Positions 1-5,324 of a stretch of DNA of 5,324 nucleotides are shown piece by piece. Positions within the stretch are counted from its first letter, which is position 1. The number at the start of each line of letters is the position of its first letter. A model generated the notes under the pieces. The model was not told where the DNA came from, ran no database searches, and worked only from the letters and a program-made list of their open reading frames with translations. The position numbers and the translations under genes were made by a program. This DNA is from Acidobacteriota bacterium (GTDB lineage: Bacteria > Acidobacteriota > Terriglobia > Acidiferrales > UBA7541): the NCBI GenBank assembly GCA_003131705.1, contig PKUY01000091.1, forward strand, positions 18,596 to 23,919, read 5' to 3'.

Positions 1-2
1 CG

Positions 3-125
3 AGTGATGGAGTTCGTGATTACTGGAATTTTCTGGAGCAAGCCCTCGCGCGCCGTGACCTCAAGTTTTCCAGAACAGACGTCGGCGTGGAATGTGGAAT
101 AAGGACGGTTGGGATTTCGCCCTAG
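3..125 (+). CDS. C-terminal end of an unidentified protein (5' end outside window)
   Basis: An open frame enters from the left edge and ends at TAG (123-125), giving the last 40 residues of a protein. The visible part looks like genuine coding sequence: it opens with a charged, probably helical stretch (DYWNFLEQALARRDLK at about residues 6-21) and finishes with a short hydrophobic tail ending VGISP. A frame beginning at base 1 is also open up to a TAA at 100-102, but its composition is less protein-like. No motif allows a family assignment. Its position at the edge of a polysaccharide locus, on the same strand as the other genes, suggests a related role, but that is context only. A GC-rich inverted repeat begins 9 bases after the stop. 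Confidence 0.5.
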   Translation, partial: SDGVRDYWNFLEQALARRDLKFSRTDVGVECGIRTVGISP

Positions 126-134
126 AATGGCTTT

Positions 135-169
135 GGCCCGATCGGCGGGCCCAGATCGCTCGACCGAGC
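135..169 (+). terminator. Tandem GC-rich inverted repeats after the first gene (weak terminator candidate)
   Basis: Two inverted repeats lie just behind the stop at 123-125. The first pairs GGCCCG (135-140) with CGGGCC (146-151) across a 5-base loop, a perfect 6-bp stem. The second pairs GCTC (158-161) with GAGC (166-169) around a GACC loop. Neither is followed by a run of T, so this is not a classical intrinsic terminator. It could pause transcription, protect a 3' end, or be a chance product of GC-rich sequence. The position supports a 3'-end role; the missing T tract argues against one. Confidence 0.25.
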
Positions 170-213
170 CAAGTCAGCAGGACCAGGTGCTGGCCTACTC
201 AGTCTTATTTGTG

Positions 214-219
214 GATAAT
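214..219 (+). promoter_or_regulatory. Possible -10 box (GATAAT) upstream of the methyltransferase
   Basis: GATAAT matches the sigma-70 -10 consensus at five of six positions and sits in an AT-rich island (204-223) inside GC-rich DNA. A start site about 7 bases further on would give a leader of nearly 50 bases before the ATG at 274. With 17-base spacing the -35 hexamer would be TGGCCT (191-196), which matches only three of six positions, so the promoter is weak or needs an activator. The same heptamer GATAATT recurs in the next gap (1257-1263). Confidence 0.25.
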
Positions 220-258
220 TCTATGTCCGGTTGCGCGCCAGGTCGGTGGCCGGGTATC

Positions 259-266
259 AGGAGAGA
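259..266 (+). promoter_or_regulatory. Ribosome binding site that decides the methyltransferase start
   Basis: AGGAGAGA is a strong Shine-Dalgarno match placed 7 bases before the ATG at 274. It favours this start over the in-frame upstream ATGs at 109, 127 and 223. None of those is the first codon of protein-like sequence, and the two earliest overlap or abut the end of the previous gene. Confidence 0.7.
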
Positions 267-273
267 CTGCCGC

Positions 274-1131
274 ATGGTGAATCCAAAACCGAATCTGGAC
301 GATTTCGCCGGCGTGCTCGAACTGTTGGCCGAGCGCTATAGCCAAGTTGAAGGCCAAGGTGAACAGTCTGCGGAATGGGTTCGATCGGCCATTGGCTCCG
401 CGGACACCAAATTGGAAGCCCTTCGATTTATTCTTGAGCATTCTTCGTCTAGAGGTAAGCCGAGATTGTTGGACGTTGGTTCGCAGATCGGTTCCCTCCC
501 ACTTTACGCGATGCGTTTAGGCATCGAGGCAACGGCCGTAGATAACGCCGAATTAGCCTCGGATTGCGGGAGAATTCTTCGGGAATATGGCGTAGATTAT
601 CGAGTAGGCGACATCGGTAAGGAACATCTGCCTTTTGCCGATGGGAGCTTCGATTTTGTCACATACATGGATGTTATCGAACACCATGAGTATTCGCCGA
701 AGCGCGTGCTTCTTGAAGTGCGGCGCGTTCTCGCTCCGGGCGGATGCGTAATCATAACAACTCCAAACCATGCCTCGATTTACAATCGCTTTTCGCTGGT
801 CCAAGGTCGATCCGTAAATGATCCCTTCAACTATTTTTTCGAAACTGCCAAAGACCAGTGCGTGTATTTGGGGCACCATCGAGAGTACACACGCGTCGAA
901 TTACGTGCTGCTCTGGAACGGACAGGCTTCCGCGTATTGCAATGTGCCGCGATGGATGAGGGACTCCGGCCACAACTGATCGATTTTCGCCGAGCCTGCG
1001 CCCGTGGCTGGCTTCCGGCACTTCGAAGCCAAGGAAGGTTTCTTGCGGCCGCCATTCTGGGAAATGTATGGAGTGTTCTCTCGCTGCCCTTCGGCCGAGT
1101 ACTTTGGGCAGTAGGCGAGAAGGTCGATTGA
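274..1131 (+). CDS. Class I SAM-dependent methyltransferase (Methyltransf_11/23 type)
   Basis: A 285-residue cytoplasmic methyltransferase that should transfer a methyl group from S-adenosylmethionine, probably to a sugar or glycan intermediate; the acceptor cannot be read from sequence. The Rossmann fold begins with motif I, LDVGSQIGS (residues 66-74), a variant of the usual DxGxGxG in which the last glycine is serine. It is followed by an acidic residue after strand 2 (AVDNAEL, about 88-94), VGDI before LPFADGSFDFV (about 112-129), DVIEHHEY (133-140, the motif IV region), and VLAPGG plus VIITTPNH (152-165). HHREYTRVELRAALERTGF (201-219) is the typical C-terminal helix region of this family. 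The last 30 residues are hydrophobic with arginines and could form an amphipathic, membrane-touching helix. The start is chosen for its strong ribosome site at 259-266; the frame stays open to an ATG at 109, but the extra 55 residues look non-coding. The family call is firm and the substrate is unknown. Confidence 0.9.
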   Translation: MVNPKPNLDDFAGVLELLAERYSQVEGQGEQSAEWVRSAIGSADTKLEALRFILEHSSSRGKPRLLDVGSQIGSLPLYAMRLGIEATAVDNAELASDCGRILREYGVDYRVGDIGKEHLPFADGSFDFVTYMDVIEHHEYSPKRVLLEVRRVLAPGGCVIITTPNHASIYNRFSLVQGRSVNDPFNYFFETAKDQCVYLGHHREYTRVELRAALERTGFRVLQCAAMDEGLRPQLIDFRRACARGWLPALRSQGRFLAAAILGNVWSVLSLPFGRVLWAVGEKVD

Positions 1132-1298
1132 GCGCTCACAGCTTCTTCAGATCTAATGACGTGGGACCCACCTCATCGAAAGGCGCCGTAGGGGCACATC
1201 TGGCCTGGCGCCGCTCTTCGGCCCAATAATATGGCCCGCAAGTGAAAAGGATGATTGATAATTTTGGCTTCCGATCAAGTAAAAGACGGATCTAAGAC
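1132..1298. other. 167-bp non-coding gap with short palindromes
   Basis: No convincing gene fits between the methyltransferase stop and the membrane-protein start. The gap holds an 11-base odd palindrome GTGGGACCCAC (1161-1171) and two copies of the self-complementary hexamer GGCGCC (1182-1187 and 1207-1212). It also has a short repeat, GGCCC-AATAATAT-GGCCC (1220-1237), and an AT-rich stretch from 1251 up to the next gene. None of the inverted repeats is followed by a T run, so no intrinsic terminator is evident. The gap could hold a promoter or operator for the three downstream genes; this is inferred from its length and composition compared with the near-zero spacing further on. Confidence 0.45.
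1257..1262 (+). promoter_or_regulatory. Possible -10 box (GATAAT) upstream of the membrane-protein gene
   Basis: GATAAT lies 36 bases before the ATG at 1299 in locally AT-rich sequence, and the extended heptamer GATAATT also occurs before the methyltransferase (214-220). No good -35 hexamer is found 16-18 bases upstream. An alternative reading uses TTGATA (1255-1260, five of six matches to TTGACA) as a -35 box with a poor -10 (AGTAAA, 1278-1283), which would place the transcript start almost at the start codon. Both readings are weak. Confidence 0.22.
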
Positions 1299-2891
1299 AT
1301 GAATGCCGCGCTGCTGGCGTGGCATCGATCGGGGCAGCTTCGCGGCCTTCTGCTGTTTCTCGGCCTTATCGGTGGGGGCTGGGTCATGGCGCTCTGGATT
1401 GTGAGTGGTTCCGCTCAAATGTTAACGATGGGCGGAATAGCCATCATTATGGTTATCATTGTCGGCAGCACCCTCAGAAATTGGCGGGTGGGTTTTTTTC
1501 TTTTCATTCCTTGGGTGTTGTTTGAAGACTTGGCACGCAAGTATCTTGGAAACGGCACGGCGCTTTTTTTTGGTAAGGATGTCCTTGCATTCGTTATCTA
1601 TCTTTCTTTATCTATCGCAATTCGACGTCGCAATGTGACCTGGTTTAGGCCCCCGTTCCTCATTCCGCTGGCCTTGTTCGCAGCTTTGGCGGTCATTCAG
1701 GTTTTCAATACCTGGACTCCCAGTGTCATCTATGGCCTTCTTGGACTTAAACTATATTTCTTTTATGTTCCACTGATCTTTGTTGGCTATACCCTGGTGC
1801 GGACCGGAAGAGAGTTAGAGCATTTCCTCGTCTACAATGTTGTTTTGGGAATTTTGATTGCAGCCTTGGGCATCGTCCAGTCCGTGATCGGCTTCTCTTT
1901 TCTAAGTCCCGCGACACTCGCGCCTGAGCTCCAGCACTTGGGCCAACTCACGCGCTATTCACCCATTACCCATCTCGCCGTTGTCGCTCCCACCTCGGTT
2001 TTTGTTAGTACGGGCCGCTTTGACGCTTTCGTTGTCCTGACGATAATATTGGCCTTGAGCGCGCAGGCTTATCTCTTGCTGAAACGGCGCAACCATGCAG
2101 TGTACGGCTTTCTAGGCATAGGCATTGCGTTTGTTGCAGCCATGCAGAGCGGGTCGCGAGGATGCATCATCTACACTGTGATGTGTGCGCTCGTCTTGTC
2201 GGCGGGTTTCCTCTGGGGCGCGCCGTGGCGCTGGGGACGCGGTCAACGTCTCGTGACAGCGATTCGCCGTACCTGTCTTGTCGGGGCTGCAGGACTTTTC
2301 TTAATGATTGAGGTGTTTCCGACGAGTATCGGTGCGAGTTGGGCGTTTTACTCAGAAACGCTTTCACCGATGAGCTCGGCGTCAGAACTCCGGTATCGAT
2401 CATGGGACTATCCCATCGCAGGTTTAGAGCAGGCCTTTCAGCACGAGCGATGGCTCTATGGCTATGGAACCGGCACGGCATCATTGGGAACCGAGTACGT
2501 TGCCAGATTGCTCGACCAGCCCCAGATCAATAACTGGGTCGAAAACGGCTGGGGCGAGCTTATCCTGGAGATGGGAATCTTGGGCCCCGTTCTCTGGCTG
2601 ATTTGGAGCGGGTCAGTTTTGTATTACGCTTGGAAAATCGTTCGGTACTTGCGCGGAACAATCTACTTTCCCGTGGCTTTTTCCATATTTTGGTATGCCT
2701 TTCTTCTCCTGATTCCCTTCACATATGGCGGCTTGTCGTCTTATCAGAATTACGTCATGAACGCCTATTTTTGGCTGCTAATGGGTGTTCTCTACCGCCT
2801 CCCCCACCTGGCTCGCCAGGAGGTCGTCGGGGCTTCGCAAGTAACGGCGCCGACGCTTCACGGGTTTGCCGCCTATCCTGGGGGACAATAA
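1299..2891 (+). CDS. O-antigen ligase/polymerase-type (Wzy/WaaL-like) polytopic membrane protein
   Basis: A 530-residue inner-membrane protein with roughly 12 to 14 hydrophobic segments (about 14-36, 42-58, 62-77, 92-108, 119-136, 143-165, 178-200, 242-261, 267-282, 288-306, 325-343, 425-446, 456-476, 485-499). The family joins lipid-linked glycan units, either polymerising them (Wzy) or transferring them to an acceptor (WaaL), on the periplasmic face. Supporting signs are the small motif QSGSRG (283-288) at the start of a membrane segment, as in Wzy_C proteins, and one large hydrophilic loop (about 344-424) before the last three segments. That loop contains YGYGTGTASLG (387-397) and ENGWGELILEMGILG (415-429), where this family has its conserved loop ending E-x-G-I-x-G. 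Sequence alone does not separate polymerase from ligase; the gene context favours a polymerase. The tail after 500 is short and soluble. The ATG has only a weak ribosome site (GACGGA, 1285-1290). Two long T runs lie early in the gene. The next gene starts 3 bases after this stop. Confidence 0.85.
   Translation: MNAALLAWHRSGQLRGLLLFLGLIGGGWVMALWIVSGSAQMLTMGGIAIIMVIIVGSTLRNWRVGFFLFIPWVLFEDLARKYLGNGTALFFGKDVLAFVIYLSLSIAIRRRNVTWFRPPFLIPLALFAALAVIQVFNTWTPSVIYGLLGLKLYFFYVPLIFVGYTLVRTGRELEHFLVYNVVLGILIAALGIVQSVIGFSFLSPATLAPELQHLGQLTRYSPITHLAVVAPTSVFVSTGRFDAFVVLTIILALSAQAYLLLKRRNHAVYGFLGIGIAFVAAMQSGSRGCIIYTVMCALVLSAGFLWGAPWRWGRGQRLVTAIRRTCLVGAAGLFLMIEVFPTSIGASWAFYSETLSPMSSASELRYRSWDYPIAGLEQAFQHERWLYGYGTGTASLGTEYVARLLDQPQINNWVENGWGELILEMGILGPVLWLIWSGSVLYYAWKIVRYLRGTIYFPVAFSIFWYAFLLLIPFTYGGLSSYQNYVMNAYFWLLMGVLYRLPHLARQEVVGASQVTAPTLHGFAAYPGGQ
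2880..2885 (+). promoter_or_regulatory. Ribosome binding site of the amidotransferase, inside the preceding gene
   Basis: GGGGGA lies in the last codons of the membrane-protein gene, 9 bases before the ATG at 2895. It supports that start, which puts the catalytic cysteine at position 2, and it indicates that the two genes are translated from one message. Confidence 0.5.
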
Positions 2892-2894
2892 TCG

Positions 2895-4781
2895 ATGTGC
2901 GGAATAGCTGGCCTGGTCACAGGGTCTTCCGCGGAACCCCTCCGCGGTGCGGCCGAACGCATGGCTGAGGCCATGAACCACCGCGGCCCAGATAGCCATG
3001 GCATCGCATTGCTCGGCGAGTGTTTGCTGGTGAATGCACGGCTGGCGATCGTAGATCTGAGCGAGCGCGGACGCCAGCCGATGTCCAATGCCGCCGGGAC
3101 TGTGTGGATCACCTACAACGGCGAAGCCTACAATGCTGCGGAACTGCGCGAACAACTGATTGCTCGCGGACACCAGTTTCGCTCGACCACTGATACCGAA
3201 GTGGTTCTGCAGTTATATGAAGAATATGGCGAGGGCTGCGTGGAGGCCATTCGTGGCATGTTTGCGTTCGCGATTTGGGATGCCCGCACAAGCAAACTTG
3301 TGCTGGCTCGCGATCGCATGGGGGTAAAGCCGCTTTATGTGGCCCGCTTAAGGGAGCATCTGATCTTCGGCTCCGAGCTAAAGACTCTGCTTGCTTCCGG
3401 TCTAATCGAACGCCGTCTCGATCCGGCCAGCTTGCGGATATATTTGCAGCTTGGGCACGTTCCGCCACCTTGGACGATGCTTCAGGGAGTTCAGCCGCTT
3501 GAGCCGGGACATGTGGCCACCTGGCAGGGTGGCGTATGGACCACTCGCAGCTTTTGGAGTCTCAAACCCTGCGAATCGTCGGGCCCATCCCGACGCCAGG
3601 ACGCACTTGCCGGCGAACTCGGCGAGGTTTTACTCGATGCGATGAAAAACCATCTTATAGCCGATGTCCCAATCCTCCTGTTCCTGAGTGGGGGTACCGA
3701 CTCGGCCTGTCTTGGCGGGCTCGCGCGGAGCGCAGGGGCACAGAATCTCCGAGCCATGACGGTCGGGTTCGCAGAAGAAGAATTCGACGAAACGAACCTC
3801 ACGCGTCGTACGGCGCATGCGCTCGACCTCCCATTACAGGTGGTAACTCTGTCGCCCACGCAAGTGCTTGGGTCGCTCGACCATGCAATCTGGGCCTTAG
3901 ATCAGCCTAGCGTCGATGGCCTGAATTCTTACTGGATTTCGAAGCTGGCCGCCGGATCAGGTTTCAAAGTGGCCATTTCCGGACAGGGCGGAGATGAGTT
4001 TTTCGGGGGTTACACCTCCATCGCCTGGTTCGAACGCTTCGCACGTATCGCGCGATGGACTCGCCATTTGCCTGCTAGCCCGTTTTCGCTGTTGCTCGAT
4101 CGTAGCGATCTTCCTTTTCGTTGGCGTAAGCTGGTTTATCTGTTCGGCGGATGCGATCCTTTTCTCGCTTCCCAGCTCGCGGTGAAGGTCCTGTTTCCCG
4201 ATAGCGACGTGTCACGGTTTCTCGTCCCGCCGCTTGGCGAGAGCAGTAGCCCCCTCGAAGCCACGCTGCACCTAAGCGAGTGGGCACATCAGGTCGAGCC
4301 GTACGATATGTTGGAACGGCTCTCTTTTATGGACGTTCACACCCATCTCAAGCCGCGCCTGCTGCGCGACATGGACGCAATGAGCATGGCGCACAGTATC
4401 GAAGTGCGGCCTGTCCTAGTTGACCACAAGCTTGTCGACTTCCTTATGTCTGTGCCTGCCAGTGTGCGGCTCAGACACAAACGTTTGCTTCTTCAAGCCG
4501 CCGAGCGCTTTCTGCCCGCCGCACTACGAGCTGATCTCGAATCGCGAGGGAAGCGCACATTCACGTTTCCTTTCGTGCGCTGGCTCGGACGAGACATGCG
4601 CACGACGCTTGACGAGGCCTTCTCTCGAGAACGCCTCAACGCAGTGGGCATTTTCGCTTTTGACGCCGTGCAAGCATTGTGGCGGCAATACCAAAAATCT
4701 CCTGCAACCGTTGGCTGGTCCCGGATTTGGAGTCTGTTTGTGCTTCAGCGTTGGTGTGAAATCATGAGCGTGCGCCCGTGA
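2895..4781 (+). CDS. Glutamine-dependent asparagine-synthase-like amidotransferase
   Basis: A complete 628-residue two-domain enzyme, the usual length for AsnB-type proteins. The N-terminal class II glutaminase domain (1 to about 210) begins MCGIAGLV, so Cys2 becomes the N-terminal nucleophile. It keeps NARLAIVDL (47-55, with R49), TYNGEAYN (73-80) and STTDTEV (97-103), which bind glutamine. ARDRMGVKPLY (138-148) is also canonical. The C-terminal synthase domain has the ATP PP-loop LSGGTDSA (264-271), DQPSVDGLNSYWISKLA (336-352), SGQGGDEFFGGY (362-373), DMDAMSMAHSIEVRP (492-506) and GKRTFTFP (552-559). Such enzymes activate a carboxylate with ATP and amidate it with ammonia from glutamine. 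In polysaccharide loci they are believed to make sugar amides (for example WbpS of Pseudomonas O-antigen clusters). Here Q364 replaces the acidic residue of SG(E/D)GxDE, arguing against simple asparagine synthesis. The neighbours, a ligase/polymerase 3 bp upstream and an overlapping glycosyltransferase downstream, point the same way. The fold and chemistry are firm; the substrate is inferred. Confidence 0.93.
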   Translation: MCGIAGLVTGSSAEPLRGAAERMAEAMNHRGPDSHGIALLGECLLVNARLAIVDLSERGRQPMSNAAGTVWITYNGEAYNAAELREQLIARGHQFRSTTDTEVVLQLYEEYGEGCVEAIRGMFAFAIWDARTSKLVLARDRMGVKPLYVARLREHLIFGSELKTLLASGLIERRLDPASLRIYLQLGHVPPPWTMLQGVQPLEPGHVATWQGGVWTTRSFWSLKPCESSGPSRRQDALAGELGEVLLDAMKNHLIADVPILLFLSGGTDSACLGGLARSAGAQNLRAMTVGFAEEEFDETNLTRRTAHALDLPLQVVTLSPTQVLGSLDHAIWALDQPSVDGLNSYWISKLAAGSGFKVAISGQGGDEFFGGYTSIAWFERFARIARWTRHLPASPFSLLLDRSDLPFRWRKLVYLFGGCDPFLASQLAVKVLFPDSDVSRFLVPPLGESSSPLEATLHLSEWAHQVEPYDMLERLSFMDVHTHLKPRLLRDMDAMSMAHSIEVRPVLVDHKLVDFLMSVPASVRLRHKRLLLQAAERFLPAALRADLESRGKRTFTFPFVRWLGRDMRTTLDEAFSRERLNAVGIFAFDAVQALWRQYQKSPATVGWSRIWSLFVLQRWCEIMSVRP

Positions 4782-5324
4782 ACAGCGGGCAGCTCATGCG
4801 CCCTTGTTGCATAGCGGTGGTTTCGCCCTTTATTGATAAGCGGCACGGCACCGAGCGCCGCATCGCCGAATGGATTTCCCGTCTGGGCAACGAGTATGAA
4901 GTCCACATTTATAGCCAGCGTGTCGAGGACGTCGATCTGAGTAGGATGCAATGGCACCGCATTCCGCAGCTACGCGGTCCGTATCTGTTTAACTTCTTAT
5001 GGTGGTTCGCCGCGAACCACCTGTGGCGCTGGTGGGACCGCCACTTTCGCGGCATCCGGCACGACCTAGTTTTTACGGCTGGTACGAACTGCCTGGACGC
5101 GGACGTCATTTCCATCCACATCGTTTTTGCCGAATTTTTCCGCCAGGCTCGCGCGGAACTTGCCTTCGGCCGAAATCCTGTCCGGTTCTGGCCGCGACTT
5201 TTTCATCGCCGAATCCTCTACCGGCTATTGATATTTCTCGAGCGGCGGATGTATACGAACCCCAATACCTCATTGATCCTCATCGCCCGGAAGACGGCCG
5301 AGGATCTGAATCGTCTCTACAGTC
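4778..5324 (+). CDS. GT4-type glycosyltransferase, N-terminal part (runs off the window)
   Basis: The first 182 residues of a glycosyltransferase with the N-terminal Rossmann domain of the GT-B fold (Glyco_transf_4-like). The strand IAVVSPFID (12-20) leads into KRHGTERRIAEWISRL (21-36), matching the first strand and the G-x-E-R loop of GT4 enzymes. YEVHIYSQ (40-47) is the second strand, HDLVFTAGTNCLDADV (95-110) the acceptor-side region, and SLILIARKTAEDLNRLYS (165-182) the strand and helix before the second domain. The nucleotide-sugar-binding half lies beyond the edge. It should add a sugar from an activated donor to a growing lipid-linked glycan at the cytoplasmic face of the membrane; the hydrophobic and basic patch FNFLWWFAANHLWRWW (71-86) may touch the membrane. 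The GTG at 4778 overlaps the previous stop as GTGA, typical of coupled translation. The ATG at 4796 starts the protein nearer its conserved strand and is a good alternative. Neither has a strong ribosome site. Confidence 0.88.
   Translation, partial: MNSGQLMRPCCIAVVSPFIDKRHGTERRIAEWISRLGNEYEVHIYSQRVEDVDLSRMQWHRIPQLRGPYLFNFLWWFAANHLWRWWDRHFRGIRHDLVFTAGTNCLDADVISIHIVFAEFFRQARAELAFGRNPVRFWPRLFHRRILYRLLIFLERRMYTNPNTSLILIARKTAEDLNRLYS

Noticed and set aside
135..151. Strong rho-independent terminator after the first gene
   Set aside because: The 6-bp GC stem is perfect, but the bases after it (CAGATCGC) contain no T run on the + strand, and the opposite strand has none either; kept only as a weak candidate.
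92..280. Short + strand open frame of 62 codons across the first gap
   Set aside because: It overlaps the end of the first gene and the methyltransferase start, has no ribosome site, and its tryptophan- and arginine-rich translation looks like noise.
1201..1245. Sigma-54 promoter (-24 GG / -12 GC) before the membrane-protein gene
   Set aside because: TGGC elements are present at 1201 and 1206, but no GC dinucleotide falls at the required 10-base spacing and there is no TTGCA-like -12 element.
3491..3859. Antisense open frame of 122 codons inside the amidotransferase gene
   Set aside because: It lies wholly opposite a well-conserved coding region, is arginine/serine/proline rich, and matches no recognisable motif; it is a shadow of GC-rich codon use. 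The same holds for the other antisense frames in the window.
2895..4781. Naming the amidotransferase asnB, an ordinary asparagine synthetase
   Set aside because: The context is a polysaccharide locus and the acidic residue of the SG(E/D)GxDE motif is glutamine, so a housekeeping asparagine role is not supported.
1299..4781. Exosortase (XrtA/PEP-CTERM) polysaccharide locus
   Set aside because: An AsnB-like amidotransferase and a polymerase-type protein fit the pattern, but no exosortase, PEP-CTERM protein or PrsK/PrsR gene is in the window, so it is only something to check in the flanks.
1..5324. tRNA or rRNA genes, CRISPR arrays, insertion sequences, attachment sites
   Set aside because: No cloverleaf-like sequence, regularly spaced direct repeats, transposase motifs or terminal inverted repeats were seen by eye on either strand.

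Overview
This window is a stretch of a surface-polysaccharide (exopolysaccharide or O-antigen-like) biosynthesis locus. Every gene found lies on the + strand. The order is: the 3' end of an unidentified gene (3-125); a class I SAM-dependent methyltransferase (274-1131); a polytopic membrane protein of the O-antigen ligase/polymerase (Wzy/WaaL) type (1299-2891); a complete glutamine-dependent asparagine-synthase-like amidotransferase (2895-4781); and the 5' part of a GT4-type glycosyltransferase that runs off the window (4778-5324).

The organism is most likely a moderately GC-rich Gram-negative bacterium. The combination of an asparagine-synthase-like enzyme, an O-antigen-ligase-type protein and a GT4 enzyme beginning with a DKRHGTER motif reminds me of environmental phyla such as Acidobacteriota or Deltaproteobacteria-like lineages. 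No marker gene here decides the taxonomy, so this is a guess.

The last three genes are tightly packed: 3 bp separate the membrane protein from the amidotransferase, and the amidotransferase stop overlaps the likely glycosyltransferase start by 4 bp (GTGA). They probably form one transcript. The methyltransferase is set off by non-coding gaps of 148 bp upstream and 167 bp downstream. Each gap contains GC-rich inverted repeats and an AT-rich GATAATT element that could be a -10 box, so the methyltransferase may be its own unit or the head of a loosely spaced operon.

A working model, which is inference: the cytoplasmic glycosyltransferase(s) build a lipid-linked repeat unit, the amidotransferase turns a carboxyl group (for example of a uronic acid) into an amide using glutamine, the methyltransferase adds a methyl group to a sugar or intermediate, and the membrane protein polymerises or transfers the glycan on the periplasmic side. 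The most interesting protein detail is in the amidotransferase. It has the complete glutaminase site and ATP PP-loop, but it carries glutamine (Q364) where asparagine synthetases have the acidic residue of the SG(E/D)GxDE motif. This argues for a substrate other than aspartate. I saw no RNA gene, insertion sequence, CRISPR array or clearly new system.
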